From: Sphingobacterium spiritivorum ATCC 33861
Lineage (GTDB): Bacteria; Bacteroidota; Bacteroidia; Sphingobacteriales; Sphingobacteriaceae
Assembly (NCBI RefSeq): GCF_000143765.1
Contig: NZ_GL379773.1
Coordinates: 62,001-126,000, forward strand
Direction: 5' to 3'
Length of the DNA stretch: 64,000 nucleotides
Positions 43,800 to 52,224 of this stretch are shown here, in pieces. Under the pieces are notes generated by a model that ran no database searches, had not been told where the DNA came from, and was given only the letters and a program-made list of their open reading frames with translations. The stretch's first letter is position 1. Each line of letters starts with the position of its first letter. Made by a program: the position numbers and the translations under genes.

Positions 43800-44159
43800 T
43801 TATAAAGAGAGCGTCTCTCTGATCTTCAGAGGAAGGGCTTTTACTATGAGGTCATAGCTATGATCTATCAGTACAAATAATTCTTTGTCCGAAAGAACTT
43901 GATTGGCAAAGACCGTATTCCAATGTTTTTTGTTCATATGGTAACCAGGTAAAACAGTAGATTCGTACTTTTCACGCAGTTCTACAGCGTATTCGGGATC
44001 ACATTTGACATTGAACGACAACTTATCAATCTGATCCAGTCCGACCAGCAGAAAAACTTTACCTGCGACTTTGAAAACCAAGGTATCCGGGCCAAAAGGC
44101 AGCTCTTCAGTTGCTCCCTTTTTACAAATACAATATTCCCGTAATTGTTCGATGTTCAT
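43800..44159 (-). CDS. MmcQ/YjbR family protein
   Basis: The 119-residue protein matches the MmcQ/YjbR family, which has a double-wing fold related to DNA-binding CyaY-like folds. Signature blocks are MNIEQLREYCICKKGATEEL, FGPDTLVFKVAGKVFLLVGL, LSFNVKCDPEYAVELREKYE and the conserved PGYHMNKKHWNTV. It stands alone. Its biological role is not established. Confidence 0.93.
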   Translation of the reverse strand: MNIEQLREYCICKKGATEELPFGPDTLVFKVAGKVFLLVGLDQIDKLSFNVKCDPEYAVELREKYESTVLPGYHMNKKHWNTVFANQVLSDKELFVLIDHSYDLIVKALPLKIRETLSL

Positions 44160-44363
44160 TACCTGTATAAATTGAATGCTAAAATTAACTATTAAATCTG
44201 AAACTTATAGCCTGAATATTATTATAATGGTTTTGCAGCTTATTTATGGAAGAATCTCTTCTAACCATCTCCAACTGTTACTAATAAAATTCACAAGTTT
44301 ATCTTCGCTTTTCACAATAACGGGAGTTAAGGGAGAGATAATTTTGCAGAACACTAAATATAA

Positions 44364-44855
44364 ATGATTATGAGATCTTTAAAAAACTTAGGACTAATTG
44401 TGCTGACTCTTGTAAGTACAACTTTATTATTCAGCTGCAGTGATGATGACAAAGAAGTCACACCAGTACTCACACCAAGCGAAATATTGGCAAGTACAGC
44501 CTGGGAAACGACAGGAGCAAAAAACAACAAAGGAGAAAATGTAGCTCTGACAGATGCTAATGTTGCAGGAGCTGTTGGTTATGCTTATTACGACATTAAG
44601 GGTACTTTTATTATCTATGATCTGAAGGATGTATTCCGGATTCAGGGAGACTGGTCTGTTTCAGCAGATGGTAAAACCAGAACCCTGGTCGCCAAAAATC
44701 CCGAAACACAAGCCGTGCTATTTACAAGGGTTGTTGATATTTTAGTACTGACACCGAAAGAATTCACTTACCGCTTATACCCAAACAGCAGTGATCGCAC
44801 CGTGTATTATGATATTATACACACACCGACCACTCACGCTAAACCAAATAAATAA
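44364..44855 (+). CDS. DUF4822 domain lipoprotein
   Basis: The 163-residue protein has a lipoprotein signal (LGLIVLTLVSTTLLFSC) followed by an acidic SDDDKE stretch that favours outer-membrane and surface sorting in Bacteroidota. The rest matches DUF4822: ILASTAWETTGAKNNKGENV, GYAYYDIKGTFIIYDLKDVF, QGDWSVSADGKTRTLVAKNP and EFTYRLYPNSSDRTVYYDII. The function of the family is unknown. It is a single-gene unit with a clear terminator. Confidence 0.9.
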   Translation: MIMRSLKNLGLIVLTLVSTTLLFSCSDDDKEVTPVLTPSEILASTAWETTGAKNNKGENVALTDANVAGAVGYAYYDIKGTFIIYDLKDVFRIQGDWSVSADGKTRTLVAKNPETQAVLFTRVVDILVLTPKEFTYRLYPNSSDRTVYYDIIHTPTTHAKPNK

Positions 44856-44866
44856 TAGCTCTCATA

Positions 44867-44903
44867 AAAATGGCCGGTTTCCCTATTTTCCACCGGTCAT
44901 TTT
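44867..44903 (+). terminator. terminator of the DUF4822 gene
   Basis: AAAATGGCCGGT (44867-44878) and ACCGGTCATTTT (44892-44903) form a 12-bp stem with one wobble, followed by TTTTACC. Confidence 0.88.
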
Positions 44904-44941
44904 TTTACCAGATTTAACGGAATATTTTGTAATTTCCAAAT

Positions 44942-45790
44942 ATGGTAACAAAAGAAACCTTTGCAACATTAGAACTCAAAGAGTTTCAATTTGATCCCAG
45001 ATCAGATTACAGCTTGCTTTACCATGGCTCACACGGCAGGAATAAAATAGAGAAAGCACACAAACATGATTTTTATCTCCTATTTTTAATCGAAAAAGGC
45101 AATGGCATACACAGCATAGATTTTGTAGATTATCCTGTATCGGATTTTCAGATTCATATTTTATTTCCGGATCAGATTCACAAGTGGGATCTCGGAGAAG
45201 AAACTTCAGGATATCAATTGATGATCAGCAAGCGTGTGTTTGAAACATTCTCTACATCCATGCAGTTTTCTTTTCTCTTGTACCAGAGCCATCCGGTCCT
45301 TCAGCTTTCCCAGCCTCTGTTTCATGATATACTTTTTGAATATGAGAGTTTGAAGCGAGAACTTGCCTTGCATCCTGTTTACTGGGATATTGTATATTCC
45401 AGAAGTAAACTCATAACCCAACTGGTAAACCGGGAGATTGAACGCAAATTTGATGACATCTCCTTATACCGGACAAACCCCATTCTGCTGCGATACCACT
45501 CTTTAATAGATTATCATTTCAAAGAAGAGAAAACAGTCACCTTCTATGCAGATAAACTAAACATTTCGGCCAATTACCTAAATATTCTGTGCAAAAACAA
45601 TCTTAAGGTAACAGCCTTATACCTTATACAGACACGTACGACTCTCGAAGCCAAAAGGTTGTTGCACAGTTCACAGCAATCTATTAAAGAGATTACATTT
45701 GAGCTGGGATTTAATGATATCGCCTACTTTTCCAATTTCTTTAAAGGGCAGACAGGTGTTTCTCCACGTCAATTTCGGGAGCAGTTATAA
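44942..45790 (+). CDS. AraC family transcriptional regulator
   Basis: The 282-residue protein has an N-terminal cupin-like sensing domain (KAHKHDFYLLFLIEKGNGIH, QIHILFPDQIHKWDLGEETSG). The C-terminal double helix-turn-helix has FYADKLNISANYLNILCKNN in the first and SIKEITFELGFNDIAYFSNF with FKGQTGVSPRQFREQL in the second. It lies 82 bp upstream of the amidohydrolase and ankyrin genes on the same strand and may regulate them, though the amidohydrolase seems to have its own -7 box. Confidence 0.94.
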   Translation: MVTKETFATLELKEFQFDPRSDYSLLYHGSHGRNKIEKAHKHDFYLLFLIEKGNGIHSIDFVDYPVSDFQIHILFPDQIHKWDLGEETSGYQLMISKRVFETFSTSMQFSFLLYQSHPVLQLSQPLFHDILFEYESLKRELALHPVYWDIVYSRSKLITQLVNREIERKFDDISLYRTNPILLRYHSLIDYHFKEEKTVTFYADKLNISANYLNILCKNNLKVTALYLIQTRTTLEAKRLLHSSQQSIKEITFELGFNDIAYFSNFFKGQTGVSPRQFREQL

Positions 45791-45841
45791 TTTTCACAAG
45801 TTCTGGAATAAATCTCTCATTAATTCGGCTTCGAAGGTTCT

Positions 45842-45849
45842 TAACTTTG
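45842..45849 (+). promoter_or_regulatory. -7 box (TAACTTTG) of the amidohydrolase gene
   Basis: TAACTTTG fits TAnnTTTG and lies 23 bp before the ATG at 45873, inside the gap after the AraC gene. It supports 45873 as the start over in-frame codons inside the AraC gene. Confidence 0.5.
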
Positions 45850-45872
45850 TTAAACACATCTCAAGTCGTCCT

Positions 45873-47204
45873 ATGCATTCAATATCAAGAAAAGATTTTA
45901 TAAAGAGTTCGTCTCTGCTGCTGGCAGGTGGCAGCGTCTTAATGGGAGAAGCTTCTCCTGCAAAACAAGCTATTCAGATGGAAACTACCAGCAAACACAA
46001 AAATTCAGCATTAGTTCTCAAAAACGTCAGACTGGAAACAGGTTTTGAATACGAAAATGAGGAAATAGTTGGAACCAAAACAGACTTGTTTACTTTGGAA
46101 TTTGAAAACGGAAAAATAAAAGCCATACTTCCTAACAAGCCTGATACTGAAGCTATAGATGCAAAAGGATTATTAATGCTGCCTGCAATGAAGGATATGC
46201 ATATTCACCTGGACAAAACTTATTACGGAGGACCGTGGAAAGCCAGATCTAAGAAAAACAGATCAGTCAAAGATATGATAGTCTTTGAACAGAAGCTGAT
46301 GCCTCAACTCTTGCCATCATCGACTTATCGTGCAGAAAAGCTGATCGAACTCTTACAGTCTCATGGTGTGAATTTTGCAAGAAGTCATGTCAATATAGAG
46401 CCTGCGTCCAAACTTGATTCCTTAAAAAATCTACAGGTCGCTATTGAGAACAAAAAAGATTCTTTCGGTACAGAATTGGTTGCCTTTCCGCAACATGGGA
46501 TATTCTATTCGCACTCGGAACAATTAATGAAAGATGTCGCTACTATGGATATAGATTTTATCGGTGGATTAGACCCGTTCTCTATTGACGGAAGTATCGA
46601 GAAAAGTATTGACTTTATTGTACAACTGGCTTTGGACAATAATAAAGGTATAGATATACACCTTCATGAAGGAGGAGAGTCCGGGCTCAAAACGGTAGAA
46701 TACCTTATTCAAAAGGTTATGGAAAATCCGGCATTACAGCATAAAACATTCTTAAGTCATTGTTTTGTGCTGGCTAAATTAGAGAATCAGAAACTACAGG
46801 AGACTGCCGAAAAATTAGCAAATGCTCATGTAGGCATTATATCTACTGTTCCGTTTGGAGGTATTATTATGCCTATCCCTACACTTTACAAATATGGTGT
46901 AGATGTACGTACAGGTAATGACAGCATCATAGATCATTGGAACACATTCGGATCGGGCAGTATTCTTCAGAAGTCCAATCTAATGGCTCAGTTATATGGA
47001 TACTCAACAGAATTTGAGTTATCAAGATGCTTAAAGATTGCAACTCATAATATTCTTCCACTCGATGATCAGGGCAGCAGACAATGGCCTCAGATCAACG
47101 ATCAGGCAGATGCTATTCTGGTAGACGCAAGCTGCTCCGCAGAAGCTGTAGCGCGGATATCGCCTGTCAAATCATTAATTCATCAGGGTAATATTATTTA
47201 TTAA
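45873..47204 (+). CDS. exported amidohydrolase, cytosine-deaminase-like
   Basis: With the ATG at 45873 the protein has 443 residues. The N-terminus SISRKDFIKSSSLLLAGGSV looks like a Tat signal with RK in place of RR. The TIM-barrel metal site follows the order of E. coli CodA: DMHIHLDKTY (HxH), AFPQHGI (Gln), DIHLHEGG (His and Glu), FLSHCF (His) and GNDSIIDHW (Asp). This suggests hydrolytic deamination of a pyrimidine or a similar ring outside the cytoplasm, though the substrate is not known. The ankyrin lipoprotein gene follows 7 bp later. Confidence 0.9.
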   Translation: MHSISRKDFIKSSSLLLAGGSVLMGEASPAKQAIQMETTSKHKNSALVLKNVRLETGFEYENEEIVGTKTDLFTLEFENGKIKAILPNKPDTEAIDAKGLLMLPAMKDMHIHLDKTYYGGPWKARSKKNRSVKDMIVFEQKLMPQLLPSSTYRAEKLIELLQSHGVNFARSHVNIEPASKLDSLKNLQVAIENKKDSFGTELVAFPQHGIFYSHSEQLMKDVATMDIDFIGGLDPFSIDGSIEKSIDFIVQLALDNNKGIDIHLHEGGESGLKTVEYLIQKVMENPALQHKTFLSHCFVLAKLENQKLQETAEKLANAHVGIISTVPFGGIIMPIPTLYKYGVDVRTGNDSIIDHWNTFGSGSILQKSNLMAQLYGYSTEFELSRCLKIATHNILPLDDQGSRQWPQINDQADAILVDASCSAEAVARISPVKSLIHQGNIIY

Positions 47205-47211
47205 TATCATT

Positions 47212-47886
47212 ATGAATCATTTTTTATTGTTTTTTTCCATCATTTTTCTAAACGCTTGCGAGGCAGATATGAAAACCGAAACGTCATCACAACTTCAGAC
47301 TTCTATTGTAGAAGCTGTTAAAGCAAATCAACTGGCAGAAGTAGAATCCCTTCTTAAAAACGGGGCCGATGTCAATTCAAAAGATAAAAATGCCAAATCT
47401 TTGTTATTAATTGCCACCCAATCCCGATACATAGAGATGGCGAGATTACTGGTTAACAACGGTGCTGATGTCAATCTGCAGGATGATATTTTCGACAGCC
47501 CGTTTCTTTATGCCGGAGCTGCAGGGTATACGGAATTAGTACAGCTTTTTCTTGAACACGGAGCCCGTTTCGATATATACAACCGCTACCATGGCACCGC
47601 TTTGATCCCTGCTTGCGAAAGAGGACATCTGGATGTTGTAAAATTACTGTCCGGAACTCCGAAATTTCCCATTAATCATATTAACAGACTTGGATGGACA
47701 GCTTTAATGGAAGCCATAGTCCTCGGAAATGGCAGTGAAGTTTATGTCGAAATCGTGAATACGTTGGTAAAAGCCGGTTGCGATATCAACATTCCGGACA
47801 AAGATAATGTAACAGCTCTGGAACATGCCAAAGCAAGAGGATATACCGCTATTGCGCAGGTCCTGGAAAATGCTGGCAAACGATAG
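47212..47886 (+). CDS. ankyrin-repeat lipoprotein
   Basis: The 224-residue protein begins with a short lipoprotein signal (FLLFFSIIFLNAC). About five ankyrin repeats follow, for example VESLLKNGADVNSKDKNAKS, MARLLVNNGADVNLQDD, ELVQLFLEHGARFDIYNRYH and VNTLVKAGCDINIPDKDNVT. Ankyrin repeats bind proteins, so it may tether or chaperone a periplasmic partner. The amidohydrolase encoded 7 bp upstream is the natural candidate. No catalytic domain is seen. Confidence 0.92.
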   Translation: MNHFLLFFSIIFLNACEADMKTETSSQLQTSIVEAVKANQLAEVESLLKNGADVNSKDKNAKSLLLIATQSRYIEMARLLVNNGADVNLQDDIFDSPFLYAGAAGYTELVQLFLEHGARFDIYNRYHGTALIPACERGHLDVVKLLSGTPKFPINHINRLGWTALMEAIVLGNGSEVYVEIVNTLVKAGCDINIPDKDNVTALEHAKARGYTAIAQVLENAGKR

Positions 47887-47914
47887 ACTTCAAAATATTC
47901 AACCTACCTGTTGA

Positions 47915-47956
47915 AAAACAGAAACGTCCTGCAAAATTGCCGGACGTTTCTGTTTT
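47915..47956. terminator. bidirectional terminator
   Basis: AAAACAGAAACGTCC (47915-47929) and GGACGTTTCTGTTTT (47942-47956) form a perfect 15-bp stem with a 12-base loop between the convergent ankyrin and thioredoxin-like genes. Confidence 0.92.
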
Positions 47957-47978
47957 ATATAATGTACCGTTAAACAAA

Positions 47979-48530
47979 TCAACTTAACAGCTTGATCAGT
48001 TCACGTTGAATCTCTTCCCCTTTATCCTGATTGTACCATTTTTGGATTTCCTCTTTGATTTCTTCAAACTCAGCTCCTTTTGTTTTCATTTGCATAAATA
48101 CGGCTGTACATCCATCAGGTCGCGGACCCCATACTGCCAGATCTTCTCCGGCTTCATTACGAATAATCAGCTTTGGAACAGACTTTCCCCCATTGGTCAG
48201 ATACTGCTCAATTAAAAAAGGAGCTGTATCCCTCAACTGAATATCCAATTCAATATTCGGATTGTCTTTGACCATCTTATAGATCATCGGAACAGAGTGT
48301 GCTGCATCTCCGCACCAGGGTTCAGTAATCAGAATCCAATGTTGCTTTGTCGTAATAGTCCCGAAAAAAGCCTTTGCTTCTACTGAAGGTTCAAACTTTT
48401 TCAGCCAACGGCTCATTCTGCTCCAGTTCATTTTGGTATAGTGAAAATATTCTTCATCCTGATATGCTGCATGTGCTGCTGGATTATGGAGAATGTCTTC
48501 GAAATACGCTAAGTATGCTTCAAATTTCAT
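47979..48530 (-). CDS. thioredoxin family protein with WCGD motif
   Basis: With the ATG at 48530 (MKFEAYLAYFEDIL) the protein has 183 residues and no signal peptide. The thioredoxin fold is recognisable from QHWILITEPWCGDAAHSVPM, IELDIQLRDT and the cis-proline region GGKSVPKLIIRNEAGEDLAV. The usual CxxC is replaced by CGDA, so only one cysteine is at the active site and normal disulfide exchange is unlikely. It may act as a binding or monothiol protein. It is divergent from dnaK across about 210 bp. Confidence 0.88.
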   Translation of the reverse strand: MKFEAYLAYFEDILHNPAAHAAYQDEEYFHYTKMNWSRMSRWLKKFEPSVEAKAFFGTITTKQHWILITEPWCGDAAHSVPMIYKMVKDNPNIELDIQLRDTAPFLIEQYLTNGGKSVPKLIIRNEAGEDLAVWGPRPDGCTAVFMQMKTKGAEFEEIKEEIQKWYNQDKGEEIQRELIKLLS

Positions 48531-48619
48531 GATCTGCCTTCTATAATGTTTTTTGAGAGTGCAAATGTGACAAAATAAATAAACCAAAGCAATAAAGACA
48601 GTGCATTAAAACAATGATA

Positions 48620-48632
48620 TGACAGTTTGTCA
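48620..48632. promoter_or_regulatory. palindrome in the region between thioredoxin-like gene and dnaK
   Basis: TGACA GTT TGTCA is a 5-bp inverted repeat placed in the divergent promoter region, about 90 bp from the thioredoxin-like start and 110 bp from dnaK. It is not a CIRCE element. Possible operator, weak evidence. Confidence 0.3.
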
Positions 48633-48743
48633 CGCAAAATATCGTTTAAGATCATATTTATACGATTTTGAACGAAAGCTGCCAATTGGCATAAGGGTTG
48701 ATAATAGTATTGCGAAACATTAAAAATAAATAAAATACAAGAT

Positions 48744-50651
48744 ATGTCTAAAATTATAGGAATTGACTTAGGTACTACGAACTCATGCGTTGCTGTAATG
48801 GAAGGTAACGAGCCAGTAGTTATAGCCAACAACGAAGGTAAACGTACTACACCTTCTATCGTTGCATTTGTTGATGGAGGAGAGCGCAAGGTAGGTGATC
48901 CTGCAAAACGTCAAGCAATTACAAATCCACACAAAACGGTTTATTCTATCAAACGTTTTATGGGTACATCTTATGATGAATCTGTTAAAGAAGCAGAACA
49001 TGTACCATATAAAGTCGTAAAAGGTGATAATAATACACCTCGTGTAGAAATTGACGACCGCAAGTATACTCCTCAGGAGATTTCAGCTATGATTCTTCAG
49101 AAAATGAAGAAAACCGCTGAAGATTTCTTAGGTCAGGAAGTTACAGAGGCCGTTATCACTGTACCTGCATACTTTAATGACGCACAGCGTCAGGCGACAA
49201 AAGAAGCAGGAGAGATCGCAGGTCTGACAGTAAAACGTATTATCAATGAACCTACTGCTGCTGCATTGGCATACGGTCTGGATAAAGCGCATAAAGACAT
49301 GAAAATCGTTGTCTTTGACTGTGGTGGTGGTACACATGACGTTTCAGTCCTGGAATTAGGTGATGGTGTATTTGAAGTAAAATCTACTGACGGTGATACA
49401 CACTTAGGTGGTGACGACTTTGACAATGTGATCATCAACTGGTTGAACGACGAATTTAAAAATGAAAATAATGGCTTTGATCTGAAAAAAGATCCTATGG
49501 CATTGCAACGTCTGAAAGAAGCTGCTGAAAAAGCAAAAATTGAATTATCAAGCACAACTTCTACAGAAATCAATCTGCCATATATTACAGCTGATGCTAC
49601 AGGTCCGAAACACCTTGTACGTACATTATCACGTGCTAAATTCGAATCTTTGGCTGCAGATCTGATCCAACGTACTATCAAACCTTGTGAATCTGCATTG
49701 AAAAATGCCGGATACAGTAAATCTGACATCGATGAAATTATCCTGGTAGGTGGTTCGACTCGTATTCCTGCAATTGTGGACGCTGTTAAAAACTTCTTTG
49801 GAAAAGAGCCTTCAAAAGGTGTTAACCCGGATGAAGTAGTAGCATTAGGTGCTGCAATTCAGGGTGGTGTATTGACAGGTGAAGTAAAAGATGTATTGTT
49901 ATTAGATGTTACCCCTCTTTCATTGGGTATCGAGACAATGGGTGGCGTAATGACCAAATTAATCGAAGCGAATACAACTATTCCTACGAAAAAATCTGAA
50001 ACATTCTCTACAGCATCTGACAATCAGCCTTCTGTAGAAATTCATATTCTTCAGGGAGAGCGTCCAATGGCTGCTCAAAACCGTACAATCGGTCGTTTCC
50101 ACCTGAATGATATCCCTGCAGCTCCTCGTGGAGTGCCTCAGATCGAAGTAACATTTGATATTGATGCCAACGGTATCATCAAGGTTTCGGCAAAAGATAA
50201 AGCAACCGGAAAAGAGCAAAATATCCGTATTGAAGCATCTTCAGGTTTGTCTGATGAAGAAATCCAAAAAATGAAACAGGAAGCTGAAGCAAATGCGGAT
50301 GCGGATAAGAAAATCAAAGAAGAAGCAGATAAAATCAATGCTGCAGATGCTTTAGTATTTTCTACTGAAAAACAACTAAAAGAATACGGAGATAAGATCT
50401 CTGCAGACAAAAAAGCAACTATTGAAGCTGGTTTAGAGAAATTGAAAACTGCTTATGCTGCTAAAAACTTTGCAGATATCGATACTGCTTCAGCAGAATT
50501 ACAAGCTGCATGGAATGCTGCTTCTGAAGAAATGTATGCAGCATCTAACAATGGTGCACAGCCTCAGGGTGATGCCGGACAAGGCCAGCCAGGTGGAAAT
50601 CAAGGCGGAGCAGATGATGTAACTGACGTAGATTACGAAGAGGTAAAATAA
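48744..50651 (+). CDS. dnaK: chaperone protein DnaK (Hsp70)
   Basis: DnaK is the ATP-driven Hsp70 chaperone of the cytoplasm. The 635-residue length is normal. Signatures are [17 protein letters not shown] at the N-terminus, [39 protein letters not shown] and the substrate-domain start [20 protein letters not shown]. The tail is Gly/Gln-rich and ends [12 protein letters not shown], close to the conserved EEVK-type ending. dnaJ and grpE are not adjacent, as is usual in this phylum. A strong terminator follows. Confidence 0.99.
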   Translation: MSKIIGIDLGTTNSCVAVMEGNEPVVIANNEGKRTTPSIVAFVDGGERKVGDPAKRQAITNPHKTVYSIKRFMGTSYDESVKEAEHVPYKVVKGDNNTPRVEIDDRKYTPQEISAMILQKMKKTAEDFLGQEVTEAVITVPAYFNDAQRQATKEAGEIAGLTVKRIINEPTAAALAYGLDKAHKDMKIVVFDCGGGTHDVSVLELGDGVFEVKSTDGDTHLGGDDFDNVIINWLNDEFKNENNGFDLKKDPMALQRLKEAAEKAKIELSSTTSTEINLPYITADATGPKHLVRTLSRAKFESLAADLIQRTIKPCESALKNAGYSKSDIDEIILVGGSTRIPAIVDAVKNFFGKEPSKGVNPDEVVALGAAIQGGVLTGEVKDVLLLDVTPLSLGIETMGGVMTKLIEANTTIPTKKSETFSTASDNQPSVEIHILQGERPMAAQNRTIGRFHLNDIPAAPRGVPQIEVTFDIDANGIIKVSAKDKATGKEQNIRIEASSGLSDEEIQKMKQEAEANADADKKIKEEADKINAADALVFSTEKQLKEYGDKISADKKATIEAGLEKLKTAYAAKNFADIDTASAELQAAWNAASEEMYAASNNGAQPQGDAGQGQPGGNQGGADDVTDVDYEEVK

Positions 50652-50671
50652 CAACCTCCTTTTTACATAAC

Positions 50672-50700
50672 AAAGCCCGAAGGTAATACCTTCGGGCTTT
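50672..50700. terminator. terminator of dnaK, shared with the XRE operon
   Basis: AAAGCCCGAAGGT (50672-50684) and ACCTTCGGGCTTT (50688-50700) form a perfect 13-bp stem with a 3-base loop between convergent genes, followed by TGTTTTG. Confidence 0.93.
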
Positions 50701-50712
50701 TGTTTTGAAGTT

Positions 50713-50913
50713 CTAATCTCCCTCATCCAGTTCAAATAATTCTTCAACAGACTTATCCAAAGCCTGCGATATTTTTAAAGAAAGTACTGTCGAAGGAACA
50801 TACTTACCTGCTTCTAATGCATTAATGGTTTGCCTGCTCACATTTACCAAAATGGCTAATTGCTCCTGAGAATAGCCCTTTATCACCCTGTTTATTTTAA
50901 TATTATTCTTCAA
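50713..50913 (-). CDS. small XRE-family HTH regulator with TTG start
   Basis: The 66-residue protein is almost entirely a Cro/CI-type helix-turn-helix: INRVIKGYSQEQLAILVNVS, RQTINALEAGKYVPSTVLSL, ISQALDKSVEELFELDEGD. This matches the YozG-like small regulators often paired with a membrane protein. No ATG is available. The start is TTG at 50913, inside the last codons of the upstream membrane protein gene (11-bp overlap), so translation is probably coupled and kept low. Confidence 0.9.
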   Translation of the reverse strand: MKNNIKINRVIKGYSQEQLAILVNVSRQTINALEAGKYVPSTVLSLKISQALDKSVEELFELDEGD

Positions 50914-51376
50914 CTGCAGTTTTCCTGTTTAATTTAAAAATACTAATATGAAAAATGATAATATAAAATAACAGCAGTTCCTGAGGAAATAAAGATATGA
51001 TCCTAACGAACGTAGTACCATAAACAAAAACAGTAGCTATAAAACAAAAAATCAAGGCATAAATAATAGCCCAGGACCACGAAAACAACCGGACTGAATT
51101 AATCATCTCATCCTCAACTTTATTCCTTGAAAAAGCGATGGCTGCCAGACCAAAAAGAGTTAAACTAAGAAACAAAGTCAATGTAATTTCCACCTCCATA
51201 AACTTCAGAAATCCTTTTTCACTCATAAAAGGATCATTGATAAGAACAAAAGATTTGGTATAGATACCTTCTCCTCCTCTTTCTATTGTATCAATTACAT
51301 AAAGAACCAGAGTGAGTGTAAATAAAATCACTCCTATCCAACGGAAATACCGGGGTAATAAAGGAATTTTTTTCAT
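50903..51376 (-). CDS. four-helix membrane protein paired with XRE regulator
   Basis: With the ATG at 51376 (MKKIPLLPRYFRWIG) the protein has 157 residues and four membrane helices: IGVILFTLTLVLYVI, EITLTLFLSLTLFGLAAIAF, LFSWSWAIIYALIFCFIATV and LFPQELLLFYIIIFHISIF. The conserved-looking loop NKVEDEMINSVRLFSW sits between helices two and three. Its gene overlaps the XRE gene by 11 bp, a layout known from DUF2975/DUF2178-like pairs. The family itself I cannot assign with certainty. Confidence 0.82.
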   Translation of the reverse strand: MKKIPLLPRYFRWIGVILFTLTLVLYVIDTIERGGEGIYTKSFVLINDPFMSEKGFLKFMEVEITLTLFLSLTLFGLAAIAFSRNKVEDEMINSVRLFSWSWAIIYALIFCFIATVFVYGTTFVRIISLFPQELLLFYIIIFHISIFKLNRKTAVEE

Positions 51377-51446
51377 AATGAGTTTAGGGTTTACATTTGT
51401 TATTAAAACAAATGTAAAACAAACATTACATAATGACAAATAAACT

Positions 51447-52118
51447 TTACTTTTTATAATGACTTAATATTCCTTTATCCAGTGTTGCCCATATACCGGC
51501 AGGCATATTTGCTCTTTTTAATCCCTGATTGGTCCAGGTATTACAGGAATAGAACATACTATAAGCACCTTTAGCCTCATAGAAGGCGTCTGAATTTGTA
51601 TACTGAGCTTTTGTCTGTATCACAATTGGGTTTCCCTGACTATCATAATCCAATGCTTCCTTAACATGATCTATAAGCGCATGATATTGCACTGTATCGA
51701 TCATCCATTTATAACAGAGTTCATCTTCCACGATACGCTTATAGTAGGTTACATGCAATGCCGTTTCTCCGAGACCTGTTGCTGCCACAAAAGCTGTAGA
51801 AGCTTTAAGATCTTTCCATTCCGGTGTATTCAGATAAAATCCCTTATCTCCCCAGCCTATACTCACAAAATTATAGACTGTATCTTTACTTACATTATTA
51901 CTGTAAGGGAAGATAGTTGCCCAGTCCATATTGTCCTGCTTTACAGGAAGTACAATATCTGTATGTACGCCATTAGACATAATGTATACCGTGATGGTCT
52001 TTGGTGCATCTGATGTGGCCGCACGGGCGGGTATCCGGGATAGAATACGTTCTGCTAACCAGTAAACTAATACAATGGCGATGATAGAACCGAAAATTAT
52101 CATCAGGATTTTAAACAT
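51447..52118 (-). CDS. DUF2459 (TIGR02117) family protein
   Basis: The family is annotated from urease-region genes but its role is unknown. With the ATG at 52118 the protein has 223 residues (an in-frame GTG four codons upstream is less likely). It has one N-terminal membrane helix (ILMIIFGSIIAIVLVYWLA) and the conserved periplasmic domain: VYIMSNGVHTDIVLPVK, VSIGWGDKGFYLNTPEW, ALHVTYYK and FYSCNTWTNQGLKRANMPAG. The His and Cys in those blocks resemble a papain-like active site, which is a guess. No urease genes are nearby. Confidence 0.9.
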   Translation of the reverse strand: MFKILMIIFGSIIAIVLVYWLAERILSRIPARAATSDAPKTITVYIMSNGVHTDIVLPVKQDNMDWATIFPYSNNVSKDTVYNFVSIGWGDKGFYLNTPEWKDLKASTAFVAATGLGETALHVTYYKRIVEDELCYKWMIDTVQYHALIDHVKEALDYDSQGNPIVIQTKAQYTNSDAFYEAKGAYSMFYSCNTWTNQGLKRANMPAGIWATLDKGILSHYKK

Positions 52119-52175
52119 TTTTCTGAGCACAGGCTTATCGTGTTAGAGATTGTTAACTTATTATCAAACATAAAA

Positions 52176-52204
52176 AAATCCCGCAACATATTGTCACGGG
52201 ATTT
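52176..52204 (-). terminator. terminator of the nucleotidyltransferase gene
   Basis: AAATCCCG (52176-52183) and CGGGATTT (52197-52204) form an 8-bp stem. On the minus strand a T run follows, 21 bp past the stop. Confidence 0.8.
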
Positions 52205-52224
52205 CTATTAATCGTATCTATCGC

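Noticed and set aside
44176..44367. 63-codon plus-strand open frame before the DUF4822 gene
   Set aside because: AT-rich intergenic sequence with no recognisable pattern; it overlaps the real lipoprotein start.
48531..48743. CIRCE element upstream of dnaK
   Set aside because: No TTAGCACTC-N9-GAGTGCTAA pattern is present.
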